Positions 10,651-21,946 of a DNA stretch of 64,000 nt are shown one piece after another (position 1 is the first letter of the stretch; each line of letters opens with the position of its first letter). A model generated the notes under the pieces. That model had not been told where the DNA came from. It was given only the letters and a program-made list of their open reading frames with translations, and searched no databases. Source of the stretch: Eutypa lata (lineage: Eukaryota; Ascomycota; Sordariomycetes; Xylariales; Diatrypaceae); assembly GCA_022661535.1 (NCBI GenBank), contig JAKULF010000008.1:2480001-2544000 (forward strand), written 5' to 3'. A program made the translations under genes and the position numbers.

Positions 10651-13600
10651 AATTCCAATAAAAAGCTAACTAGAAGGTCGAGCAAGAAGCGAGTTTGAAG
10701 AATTCACTCTATGACGCCGGAAGTGATGTAGTCCGTATAAGGGACGTGCGTCAAAGAGTAAGAAGAGCTAGAGGGATTTTAACGAAGTTAGCAGTGTCAT
10801 ATTGTGCGGCGTCGAGGTGTCTTTTCTATATGAATTAAGACATTGTATTGTAGTGCCCCCTAGACCGTAACCGGCCCGGTTTGAAACTTCTCACGATTAT
10901 TCGATAGCACGCCATTGGTTCAAAAAACAAACAAGATGACCGAGGTATTAGGCCTATGGGTGATCTGTGTATATTTCTAACTTCGTACCGCCCAGATCCG
11001 CGGCTGCGGTAATGTGGTTGAGGATAATGACGGCTGAAGAAAGCCCCACATTGAGGTCGGAAAAGATAGGGATCGCTGGGGGAGGCCAATTGAGAAAAAG
11101 GGCCTAAAAAGGGCTCCAAAGTGACCCACAATGACAGACAGGCGGGTCGAGACATGCAGGTTGACGAAAGTTACCAAATTCTTGTTGATATCATAATGAA
11201 AGAGATGTTACTACTTACAAACTTCGATTAGAGATACAAAATAGCAATGCGACTGGACAGGTTCTTCTAAGCTAGACCTAGATAGGCTCTAGCAAGAATT
11301 CGGTCCTATCCCCTAATTGCAACGTGCCACGATAATTCAGCGGGCCGAGTAACTATCTCGTCGGCGCTCAAATGTTTTGGACGGAGTTGTTATACCCTTG
11401 TCGGATGGTATAGGTAGGTAGGTATACACTTGCTTCACGGTAGGGGGCGGTTATAGAAAATCCGGGGGGCGTCTGTCGGGTCTCAACAGGCGGGTCTCAA
11501 AGCTTGGCCGATGAAGTAAGCGCTGCTTCTTCCCTGTTCACAACTCAACGTCTGTTCAATGAAAAATAATGATATGGTGAACCGCAGAAAGGTAGGACGA
11601 AAACCCCAGGAAGGACGAAGCTAGAAATAGATGAAGGAGGTCACGGGGTTCTAGGGCAGTTTACTAACCCGATTATAAGAAGGCCAAAAATTCAATTCGG
11701 AGCTTGTCGTAACAAGTACGTCAATCAACTGCCGACACGAACGACTGACTTTTGAGCTGGCCAAAATTTGGAGGTCATATAAATTGGAGAAAGCGCAACT
11801 GGCAGAAAAGGTTCACGAGGAATGCCCGGTCGGACGACTCAATATGCGACCCGAGGTAATATTGCGTATATAGACAGACAAGTATTCATATGGTAGATGG
11901 ATGAGCTCCTGGGCTATATATATAAGTTGGATCCGAGTGATCGTATAAAGCGAAATACGTAGCTACCATACGCTCTTCAGAGCATGCGCTATAAGTAGAG
12001 AGTTCTCCAGAGAATGAGGAGAAGGGGATAAGAAGAGAAACCACCCGGAAGATCCTGAAGGGCGGCGATCCAACAAGTTAAATCAGAGAAGCCTCTATAC
12101 TATTATACCCATCATTGCGTCACTTGAGCGCATTCCTTCATTGGCAGTGGCCATTGGAAAACCTATCTAAGAATGTGTGCATGGATGAAGGAGTTCATGG
12201 CTATCGAATCGCATGTCACAGATGCTGTTAGCTTAATGCGGGGTTTGCTCTACCAGATATGTAAGGCGAGCAATGTGCTTTTGAGAGGTAGGATGATTTG
12301 GTGTCAACGGATCGGAGCGAGGGAAGTTTCGCCATTGTACCTCTTGAGTTTTACCAGGTGGCGGCAATAAAGCTATTGGTTCTTGACTATGCGTGTCTGT
12401 GAGCATGTGAGGACTGAGTCGTACGTTACATGATTGGTCGGTGGTGCCGTGGCCTTGAGCTCTTACACCACCATTACAAACATAATGTATGTAAAGATAA
12501 TTCATCTGGGCTGTTCTAATCTATGTAGTTTTATCCCCAAGTGTCTACACGGAGCAGCACATTGGTCTTTTCAACCATCTCGGCTGTGACTTCAGACCTG
12601 TAGTAATCATGCTGGGTTGAACATTACGCTCAGGATGTGTAACAAGCTGTAGGCAGTATCGGCAGCAATACCTACGTTGAGCAAACAGTTCCGTCTACCT
12701 AATATTTATAAAACATTCGCTATTGGCTACTGTGAGTCTAGGAGTCGAGATACGTAACTAGTCGCCTAGAATGCCTTCAAGCGATTTCAGGAGGGTGCGT
12801 ATAAGAGTGAAAATAACTCAAACAGTTCGAGACCATACCAGTCACACAATCAACCTCATATGGCCCCCAAGGTCATGTAGTCTCTACCTTGAGATATAGA
12901 ACAGTTCGTATTTCCATAGTAGAAGCCATATAAAGCCATTCATAGGAAGATACCAAAATGCGCCTTTCGAATAAACAACCGCCATATCACTACATAACTA
13001 AACCACTTACCTAACATACATGTATGAGAGCTCTAGCTCCAGGTCTTGGGGTTCACTGCGGGGTAAATAAACGAAGCTTGATTGGATACAGCTGGTGCAA
13101 TTAATGCGAACCTTGTGATTGGCTCCCACTAAGAAGTCCACCTTTGCCCCTCACACCAACTACCATTCCCCGGATCATATGAAAATACATGCAAGTATGT
13201 ATGTAGTCCACTTGGGTGCTTATGACGTAAATTCACCTCGGAAATCTCATTGGGTTCAGCTGAATGAGTATGCAAAACAACACAGGTTATTAAGCTATAA
13301 GGGGTTAGGTATGGTCCACCTGCAAAATAGAAATACCTACATATCTCGTAGCACGAGGACTACGTAGTTAACCCGATGTTCTCTACGTAGAGGTAGAACA
13401 TAGGCTTGATTCCAAGCCCACCATATCGGCATTGACTAACTCCTTAGTAGCTCTAGCTACCTACCGATCTACTATAAATCGGAGGTTCTCATAGCCGTCT
13501 TCGGACATACCTATTTGCGAAGACTGTGAAGTAAGGTATCCATGTCGGGTAGAATTCATCGTATCGCGACCTGCGAATCAAGCCTTATGGAGGCTAACAA

Positions 13601-14319
13601 TATAATCCATTACCGTTGGCATCTCGCGCGATATTGACGCGGACACACGTGGAAGAGATGCTACCCAAACCGGCCGTTAAGGAGAGACACTCACTGTTGC
13701 CGATCTAATTACCGACGCGAAGATTGGCACACTACATGCAACATGTAAATACATACCCAGACTTGTTATCTACCTACATGATCTAGTATCGACCGCAATC
13801 CAGGCGTTTTAAAACACTCACGCATGTAAGATGTTGCGTACAAGACCTCGGCCATCATTTGTGCGTGTCGAAGACTTTTAAAGGGGGGGACGCCCGGACA
13901 TCCGGATATTTAGGCCCGGAAACCCGGAAACATCGGATAGGTACGCCAAGGGATTGTTGATTGTCGGGGTTATTTCTAGATAGCGAATCTTTGATCTCTT
14001 GCAGGATACCTACCTAATCCCTCCGTCCCACACATCCCGACAAATAGGATACGAATGAGATCATTGGTGCACTCAAGAGAAGTATAACCGAAAGCCTGGT
14101 GAGATGGGTGCAACGCTATCTATCATCTTTGTACATATGAGGTGGTTCCGGTCTGGCAATTTACGACGATGCCGGATAATCTTACGAGACTTACGATTTA
14201 CCTGATTTCCCTTATGTGGAAAAGGGGTCAACATATGAACTATAAGTTAGGGCATTTATATTTCGTATACATGTAATACTGACTAAGTCGTCCTAATTTG
14301 TGTCGGATGTTCTTATATG
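10651..14319. other. Long gene-poor intergenic region
   Basis: About 3.7 kb with only short, motif-free open frames. A (TAGG)n-like tract lies at about 11411-11423. A CCGGA-rich stretch lies at about 13889-13936, where CCCGGA or CCGGA recurs five times within 50 bp. No transposon ORF, terminal repeat or RNA gene was recognised. Confidence 0.45.
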
Positions 14320-15684
14320 TTAGAATGTAGAAGGAAAGAGGCCTAATCTACCTCCGTCACTGACAATCACACTACCATTACAGTATGCACCAGCTCTGGA
14401 AGCGAGATATAATATAGCGCCTGACATGTCCTGCTCATCGCCGACACGTTCCACTACCGAATTTCATTGCAATTAGTAACTTCTCCTAACAGCAATTAAG
14501 AGATAGCCAGGGCCCCTTAAGAAAGTTCAAGTGTGCAAGTGATAATATCCTGTTATAACTTACGTGGAATCATGTCTTTCCCAAATCCTCCACCCTTGGA
14601 AAGTATAGGTGCTGACATCTCGCTTGGGTATACTGTATCTGCATCAGCCTGATGGCGCCCTTGCAAACATATCTTGTGTGGATAATGGTAACTCACAGCC
14701 CGGGCAGATGACATTCGCTCTAATGTCCCACTGTGGCAGCGCAATGGCCAGCTGTTTTACTAGGTGGGTGCAAGCTGCCTTTGATTGCCCATACGCATAA
14801 CCGCCGGTGTTCTGTTTGTTGAAGCCACCGATCGAGCTGGTGGCCACTACCTGGCTCTTCTGCTCCACGTTGCCGTGCTTGTTTCCCGCGCTACTGTATG
14901 TTAGCATCTCGTACTTACACTTGAAGTCTTGCTTCATGGCGCATTTGACCCATTTAGGTATAAATATTTGCTTCTAAGCAATCGTCACAGTTCAAAGATT
15001 AAGAGTCTAGTAAAGGTTTAGAAATCAACCACGTGGATACGTACTATATAATGTCAGCGATTAGAGTAAAAATTAGATGTGGCTGGAGAATATTCAAGGG
15101 AAAGGCGGCTTAGAGTCTCAGATTTCCGTTCCCATACATACCTCGAGAAGCTTTAAGAAGTACATGGTCGTATACCAGACGGCCGTAGCGTTAACCGCGA
15201 AAGTTTTCGTATAATCCTCCAAGTCGGCTGCCAGATTTGCGTCGACGTACTCATCAAGAGTCATTTCTGGCTTGGGACGGATGCCGTAAGGACCACCGAT
15301 TCCCGAATTGCAGACCAACAGGTTCACGTACCCGACCTCGGATTGGATCCGGGCGGCGGCGACCTCAAGCTCCAGCTTCGACGTCACGTCGCATCGCAGG
15401 GGGATCACCGCGGGCGACCCGATAGATTTGGCGGCTTCCTCGAGTACGGAGAGCCGCCGCCCGACGATGTAGACCTTGGATGCGCCGTTCACAGCTAGGG
15501 CTTTGGCTATCATCAGGCCAATGCCTGGAGGGCCAAGTAATGTAAGCTATATTATAATAGGTTCTGAATAGGTATCTAGTCTCTCACCTGTGCCGCCCCC
15601 AGTCACCACTGCAACAAGTCCATTGACGGAGAACAGATTGCCAGCGCTCAGCTTCGAGGCGCTATCTCCGGCCGAAGTTGCCAT
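14320..15684 (-). CDS. Short-chain dehydrogenase/reductase with a stwintron
   Basis: Five exons: 15588-15684, 15143-15524, 14697-14890, 14564-14632 and 14320-14453 (291 residues). The Rossmann motif TGGGTGIG spans residues 28-35, CNSG is the NxG-type strand, and catalytic Ser178/179, Tyr193 and Lys197 (YGQSK) are present, so it should be an active NAD(P)H-dependent oxidoreductase. LYPSEMSAP and the end SVIVSDGGRLGLF are typical of a fungal SDR subfamily with an unassigned substrate. The exon 2/3 junction only keeps frame if the intron is read as a nested [D1,2] stwintron (separate entry). A CAGTAG tandem acceptor at exon 3 allows one optional Ser codon. It is divergently arranged with BUD22. 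Confidence 0.82.
14891..15142 (-). other. [D1,2] stwintron (nested introns) in the SDR gene
   Basis: Exon 2 must end at 15143 (codon GA|C, Asp160), one base before the obvious GTATGT. The external intron therefore starts with G15142, and the internal intron 15044-15141 (GTATGT donor, GCTGAC branch, TATATAG acceptor) splits its donor between bases 1 and 2. Removing it joins G to TACGTA, rebuilding a GTACGT donor. The external intron then ends after a GCTAAC branch at CAGTAG. Reading it as one ordinary GTATGT..TAG intron shifts the frame by one and destroys the conserved AGNKHGN segment. Confidence 0.78.
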
Positions 15685-16394
15685 AGTAGATGTCCCACCT
15701 ATTATATTTCCGTAGACTGGGTAGGTGAATAAATAAGACAGCTTGGAATCACCTTCACCTGAGTCGTTGCTGTGAGATGTATACTTGCTCTTTATAAGTT
15801 ATAAGTACAAAAACTCCTAGCTAAGCGCTTGCGAACTCGTTCTGATGCTGACTGTATGGTGTATTACGAAGCCTAGGATTTCTAAGCCGAAAACTAGTAC
15901 CTAAAACAAAGATTGCCCGATATATACTCAGACAACTGACGTTATGACTGATCTGATAACAACCCCGCCATGGGGTTCGTTAGATCAAAGCCCCTCGGTG
16001 GGTCGACGGGAACCATGATAGTGGAACAACCCGTATTGATAACAGGTGGATAAGTCTACTTCACATCTAAGTACATTTTTAAATAAGGGGTTGAAAGAGT
16101 TCATAATAGACAGTGTAATATCAGGGATGGATCATCATAATGGGAGTGGCCAAATGATTGATATGTATTTTGTTATTCTAATTATCATAATAATAAATAT
16201 TTATTCATCAACTGTGAAGTGGTTAAGAGGGGTTTGTGTCACAGTGCCACGTGCAAGTGCACAGTGCCGTGCCGATCATGCACCCATACCGCACTGTCTC
16301 GATTCTGCAGCTCTCCTCCGCCAAAATTTTCCAATCCTAACCATCATCACGATCACAACGAAACACTTGGAAAGAGTCTATACACAACGTAAAG
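15685..16394. promoter_or_regulatory. Divergent promoter region, SDR and BUD22
   Basis: About 710 bp between two divergent starts. An A+T-rich patch near 16140-16210 is the only compositional feature. Confidence 0.4.
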
Positions 16395-18006
16395 ATGTCG
16401 AAGCGAAAACGTGGAGAGCCTAGCCTGGAAGAGAGGATTGCGCAATGGGAGAAGGAACTCAATCGCGGCCTGAAGACGGCTAAGGGCTTCGAGCGACAGC
16501 GCTACGCGAAGCGCATCCGCGACTCGCCGCCGGACAAGGTCGCGCGACTGGAGAAGGAGGTCCTGGTGCTGAAAGTAAGTTATCATATAGGGTCTCTTTT
16601 ATCGCTCACTTCACTTCTGTTTTTCTTTTCCTGATTCGGAAAGACTAATTCAAGCTTTCCTCTCGCTGTAGAGTCTAGACTTGCACCAAGTTGCCCATGC
16701 GCATCTGTGCTCCTCGCTGCTGAAGATTAAGGGCATCGCCGAGTCACCGAAGCTCCCCGCCCAGATCAAGCCGATACAGAAACCAGAACTATCAGAAGAA
16801 GAACGGACCGCGCTACATAATGTCACAAGTGGGCTGTGCAACCGCAAGCAGGTTAAGGGCGTGATAGAGCAAGCCATCATGAGCACGTGCATCACGCTTC
16901 GGGTGCCAATGCCCGAGAAAAAGGGCAAGGTCAAGGGCAAGGATAAAGAGAAGAACACAAGGGCACAGAAGGAAGACCAGGCAGACGATATAAGCATGGA
17001 CGATGTCCAAGCATACGAAGAAAAGGCCGAGCCTCAGAAGGACAAGGATAAGGCTAAAGAGCCGATATTGTTAAAGAGGCGAGGCGATGAGCATGAAGGA
17101 GACGAAGAACTCGAGGATGCTGGAGATTCGGTGTCTTCGGAAGGCGAGGGTTTCGAGGGCTTCTCCGACAGCGAGGCAGAAGAACGCGCCTTTTCGCGCT
17201 ATGAAGACTTACTCGGAGGATCCAGCGACGAAGACGACTCCGAGGACGAACCCAGTGAGGAGGACGAATACGATGAAGATCTAGAAGATAGTCGCGACAA
17301 GTTAATACGGAGGGTATCTGGGGCTGATGACGATATCTCGGTTTCCTCCCTAGAAGAGGCCGAAGAATCAGAATCATCGGACGCCGAATCCCTCTCACCT
17401 CCTCCTAAAAAGTCTAAGACCAAAGCGGCCAAGGCGGTGCCTATCAAAGCAGGCAACTCAGCGTTCTTACCGTCGTTAATGGGAGGCTACATCTCGGGCT
17501 CCGAATCCGCATCGGACGTGGACGTGGCGCCGTCTGCGAAGAAGAACAGGCGGGGCCAGCGAGCACGACAAGCCATCTGGGAAAAGAAGTATGGGGAGAA
17601 AGCGAAGCACAAGCTCCAGCAACCGAAGGAGAGCAGGGACCAGGGCTGGGACATGCAGCGGGGCGCCGTCGATCCCGATGGCGGCGCGGCCGCTAAGCCC
17701 TGGAAGAAGGGCATCCGGAATCCGTTCGAGAAGAACGCGATACACCCGGAGCGGATGCGGCACATCGAAAACGGCCAGATGAAGCAAGACCAACACCAAG
17801 AATACACTAAGGATCGATCATCGTCGTCACGCAACCAGGACTCGAGAGAGAGGAAGCCGGCGGCGATGGCACAGAAACCACCCCCTAGGCCTGAACCTAA
17901 GAGAGACGACACTGGCACATTGCACCCTAGCTGGGCTGCTGCAAAGAAAGCCAAGGAGGAAGGTCAAAAGGTGGCTTTCCAGGGCCGCAAAGTCGTGTTT
18001 GATTAA
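16395..18006 (+). CDS. BUD22: BUD22-like nucleolar ribosome-biogenesis protein
   Basis: Two exons, 16395-16574 and 16672-18006 (504 residues); the GTAAGT donor and CTGTAG acceptor join LEKEVLVLK to SLDLHQVAHAHL in phase 0. The N-terminal helical part is the BUD22/SRFB1 segment. The middle is a long acidic Ser/Glu/Asp tract (DSEDEPSEEDEYDEDLED), and the C-terminal third carries the family hallmarks FLPSLMGGYISGSES, RARQAIWEKKYGEKA, LHPSWAAAKKAKE and the terminal FQGRKVVFD. Yeast Bud22 acts in the nucleolus in 18S rRNA maturation and 40S assembly; the same role is inferred here. Lys-rich clusters fit nucleolar targeting. It is followed by a long T tract. Confidence 0.92.
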
Positions 18007-18849
18007 TCATAGATACCATTGTTCAGTAATTCGGAATTTCACGAAAAGTTACGAGTTTTTTTTTTCTTTTTTTTTTTTTTTTTTTTTAACAAGCAAAAGC
18101 TATTTGATTTCCCTGCCGAGCTAGCTAAGCAACCTCTAACTACTTATTGAGGTGATAAAAAACGGTATCTAATATACAAGCCCCAGTGGATATCTGCAAG
18201 GATGACCACCCTATCGTATACGCGAGATGCGCCCTCCCAAATTGTAAGAAAAACGCGTTGTCGCATGCGGTAAAATGTTGTAGTGTACAAATGTCAAAAG
18301 ATCATCTCAATCTGAAGTGGGAATCCTTTGCTTCCAAGCAAGTTTGGGAAAATAACCGTGTGAATTCCAGCCAGCCGTCGACCTCCTCCGCAGGGTGTAA
18401 GCCTGGTGATGGCCTAGCTGTCAAGACCCAAGGTCAAGGTCAATCCGGCAATGTTTTGCCGTGTTCCAAACCTACAAGTCGACCATGTAGCTGAAGTTGA
18501 TAAAAGTGAGTAGTGAGTATGATGAAGTTAAGAAGGTATCTCATACTCAACGAGCAAGACTGGTTGATAGGCATCAAAAATGCAGGTAAACCATTGAAGG
18601 TGTTCTTTCCATGGGGTATCAATGTGAAAAGGGGGGTATTGGAAGAGGGAAAAGGGTGAAAGAACAAAAGAAAACCCAATCGCATATCCGCATTGCACGT
18701 GCCTTGCTTCGTAGGCGCAACGAGAGCAACCAAGCAAATGTAGGTATCAGGGGAAATGTATCACCGTGAAGTGACTTCAGACCGAATCCGAGTCTGAACC
18801 CGAATCCAGATCCGAATTCCAAGTTCCTCCCTGTCTCACCACCAATCCA
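18007..18849. other. Convergent intergenic region with poly(T) tract
   Basis: Lies between the 3' ends of BUD22 and the F-box-like gene. A run of about 30 T interrupted by one C spans 18056-18087. The rest shows no convincing gene; an open frame from a GTG at 18186 has no ATG and no motif. Confidence 0.5.
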
Positions 18850-21800
18850 TTATTTCCGGCCACCACCACCACCCCCACTGCCGCTGCTACTGGAGTTATC
18901 GTCGTCAACAGCATCCTCGTCATCGTCCCCCAAGAAGTGCCGTCCTTTCCACATGGCTTCAATCAGGCCAGAAGGATTGCCGAAACGCCTCTCTTTGAGG
19001 GAGGGAGGCACGGCGTTCGGGCGGGGGCGCTTCGCCTTCGAACCGTTGCCATGATCCTTGGGGGGTCGTTTGGACCCTGCATAGGTCGACGGCGGCGACT
19101 CGCTTTTTATACTGCGCATGCCATTGTCGTTGTCGTCGCCGAGCATGTTGGCCACCGAACGCATGTGGCTATGGTTGTTGTTGCCGTTACCGCCGCTGAG
19201 GTCAACGACGCGACGGGGCCGGAGCCGTGCGTAATCGCTGCTCGACTCCTCCTTGATATCACTCTCGCTCTGGGCGCGCCGGCTGTTTCTGCCGTCGCCT
19301 GTCAAGTCGATGGGGCTCTTCTTCTGCTTCTGCTTTGACTTGTCGTTGTCGCCGCCTTCGCTGCGCCCTGAGGAGCTGACATTCCCGTCCCAGGAGCCCA
19401 GGGGGACGAAGAGGCTTTCACTCATCGAGCTGGCGTCATTGTCGTCTTCGCCATCGTTGTTGTTGTTGTTATTTTGCTGTTGGTCTTCGGGCTCTCCCAT
19501 TCTGTTTCCGCTGCTGATGGTCTTGACGTCGTCTTTGTTATCGCTTTGGACCCCGACCTCGACCTCGACCTCGGCCTGGTCGTTATCGTCGTCATCATCA
19601 TCACCAGTTAGGTCGATGACGTTTATGGTTGGTGGAGAGTTGGGTGGTGCGGTTGTGTCTTGCGTCTCGTTCGCGACGTCATCCATGGCTTGATCATCGC
19701 CATCGGAGTCACTGGCAGAAGACGAGGAGTCGAAGTCATTTTCATCGTCCGTATATGGCTGCAGGGGATCTATAGCAACCTCAGGGTCAAGGACGGGGCC
19801 GCCGTTGGCCTCACCACCTGAGTCGCCTTCCTCGTTCAAAACGATAGAGCTGTGTTGAGAGCCAGCTGCGCTAGCGCCTCCATTGTTGCTATCATTATCG
19901 TCATCATCACTGTCGGGAGTTACAGGGCCATTACCATTACCGCCGTTGCCACCGTTATCATCGTCGTCGTCGTCGTCGTCGTCGTCATCCTCCTCTTCGC
20001 TCGTATCACTCGTGTCTGAGGGGTAGCCGAGCGTTGATGCGAACTGAGAACTGTTCGCATCTGAGCCTGCAATCGGCGGGTCCTCGTAGAAGCTTCTGAC
20101 AAGGTCCAGAACGTCATCGGGGGGATTCTATCCCCCGAGGCCGCTGAGTTCCGTCAGTTTGGCTACTTCAGACTGTCTGCCGTATCTGCGCGGCTTGGGC
20201 TGCGTGCACACGGAGTTCACGTCGTTCGCGAACGACCAATCTCTGATGTTGATTCTGTTTCCCGGCGCAGAGACATCCTTGAACCGTACCCTATCTCGTT
20301 GTTAGTCATTGCCATACATCGTTAGGACTTGTAAGGTAACATTTCACTCACCACTTCATACCCCGTAGCTGGTACACATAGTCCATCCCGTGGACTGTTC
20401 GAAGCGACCTGTACTTCCTAGAGTTGGGCTGGCAGTCGGTCCGCTTTACCATTTGCCCAAATGTTTTCAGGGTATGAATAGTCGATTTTCGGTAGTGCTC
20501 ATCCTTGTTCCAGTCGGTGTCGTGTTTCATCTCGTACGGTCTCCGCACGCGACTGCGATCGCTCTCGGAGATGTGCACGAGTAGCGTCCTCAGGCGTCGG
20601 GTCTGGGTGAACCATTTCAGGGCCAACGTCCGCTTCGAAACCTTGTGAAGGCGGGTCTGGCCGTTCCCTTGTGGTACCAGCGTCGCGCCGGGATTCATGA
20701 GGTTTCCGTGCCACATGAGCTCGATGTGCTGGATGCGCTCGACGCGAGCCCGGCCGATGCCGTTGAAGAATTTCCCTAGCTCGCCCAGGCTGGAGAACGC
20801 GAAGGTGTTGGTGCCGTAGAAGGCGTGGACGCCGATGTACAGCCATCGCTTCGAAACCAGAAGGGCCCGGAGGATGTTGTTGGGTTTGTGGGCGAGAGGC
20901 AGACAGCAGGGCCTGGTGCCAATATGGAATCTGTGCAAGAGCCCGGTTCTGCGGGGACTGGAGTGGAAGTTCATCGGTGGATGGGAAGCGTCCAAGCGGC
21001 TTAAACAGTGAACCAGAGTGGGCTTCTCGAAAATTAACTTGAATATACGTCCTTGGATGTCGAGGGGAAGCCTCTCAAATGGAAAAGGCGCAGGTTCCTC
21101 TACTACAGGCGGAGGGTTGTCCGGGTTATTTGCCGGAGGACCAAAATCTACGGGACGGTAGGCGACTTGCAAAACCCTATTTGAGAGCGCGTACGAGACG
21201 AGCTTGATATCGGGATGAGTGATGGAGATATCCATGCTCATGTTCTCCTGTTTGCAGCACATCCGAAATATCTCCCCCCAACTACAAGCACCGGCCTCGC
21301 CACGCTGCAATGCGCGAAGATGATGTTGCCAGGGCTATTACTCAATAGTTAGCATGCGTAAACCACTTACACCCCAGGAAAGGGTGACCAAATATATGTG
21401 CGTACCGTCGGTGGTGCGGCAACACCCCTTAGTCTGTCCAGCTGGGCGCGAAGGTTTTGGTTCTCCTCCTCAAGTTCTACAATCTGTTTCCGCGCCTCTC
21501 TATATTGGCCCTTGTAGTATTGCGAATTATGGTGGTCATTATTGCCACCAATGCCATCATCCGACAAGCTGTCGTCACCTTCCAGAGAATTGTTCTCTGG
21601 AGGATTACCTCCCGATGATTCATCCTCTGAGTCGCCTTCTGGCGAGCCTTCGTTACTTGAGAGAACACTGGGGCCGACAGATGCATCACCTTCATCGTCG
21701 CTGCCGTCACCATCATTACCTAGCAAGTATTTAGTTTTGTTCATGGGCAGCACGAGCTCTAACTCAGGTGGATGAATACTTACTATTGCCTAGTTGGTCA

Positions 21801-21946
21801 TTGTTATTGCCGCTGTTGTGTGAAATTACTGACGGCTGTCGACTGCCACCTGATCGAGAGGGCTGGTCACCTCCATTGATGTTATCACCAGGACTGGCGG
21901 TGCTAGCGCGGCTACTCTGACTAGATTGGCTTCTAGAAGACGACAT
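18850..21946 (-). CDS. F-box-like protein with in-frame UAG and long acidic C-terminal extension
   Basis: Four exons: 21784-21946, 21406-21719, 20352-21334 and 18850-20290. Residues 1-105 are Ser/Asn/Asp-rich, followed by a coiled coil (QIVELEEENQNLRAQLDRL, about 125-145). The F-box-like helix block FPFERLPLDIQGRIF starts near residue 244. A long conserved region follows (LVSKRWLYIGVHAFYGTNTF, KWFTQTRRLRTLLVHI, QPNSRKYRSLRTVHG). Translation as written ends at codon 541, a UAG (20130-20128). Exactly in frame after it lie 426 open codons, beginning NPPDDVLDLVRSFYEDPP and then very acidic, to a UAA at 18850. So the product is either 540 residues or, if the UAG is decoded or edited, 966. F-box proteins recruit substrates to SCF ubiquitin ligases; that role is inferred. 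All three introns have good donor, branch and acceptor signals. Confidence 0.72.
19961..19987 (-). repeat. GAC trinucleotide repeat (poly-Asp)
   Basis: A near-perfect (GTC)n run on the plus strand encodes an Asp homopolymer in the acidic extension of the F-box-like gene. It lies in the frame downstream of the UAG. Confidence 0.85.
20117..20138 (-). promoter_or_regulatory. UAG stop codon inside a perfect hairpin: candidate A-to-I editing or readthrough site
   Basis: On the coding strand the sequence GGGGGATAGAATCCCCC forms a 7-bp stem (GGGGGAU/AUCCCCC) with a three-base loop AGA. The U of UAG closes the stem, and its A (20129) is the first loop base. With one bulged C the stem extends by two more pairs. 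The stop is in the reading frame of both flanking segments. Confidence 0.7.

Noticed and set aside
10835..11177. Minus-strand open frames of 66-106 codons
   Set aside because: No motif, overlapping in two frames, and no splice or start context; looks like chance.
18186..18494. 102-codon open frame with Cys residues
   Set aside because: Starts with GTG, no splice support, no family motif, and lies in the 3' region between convergent genes.
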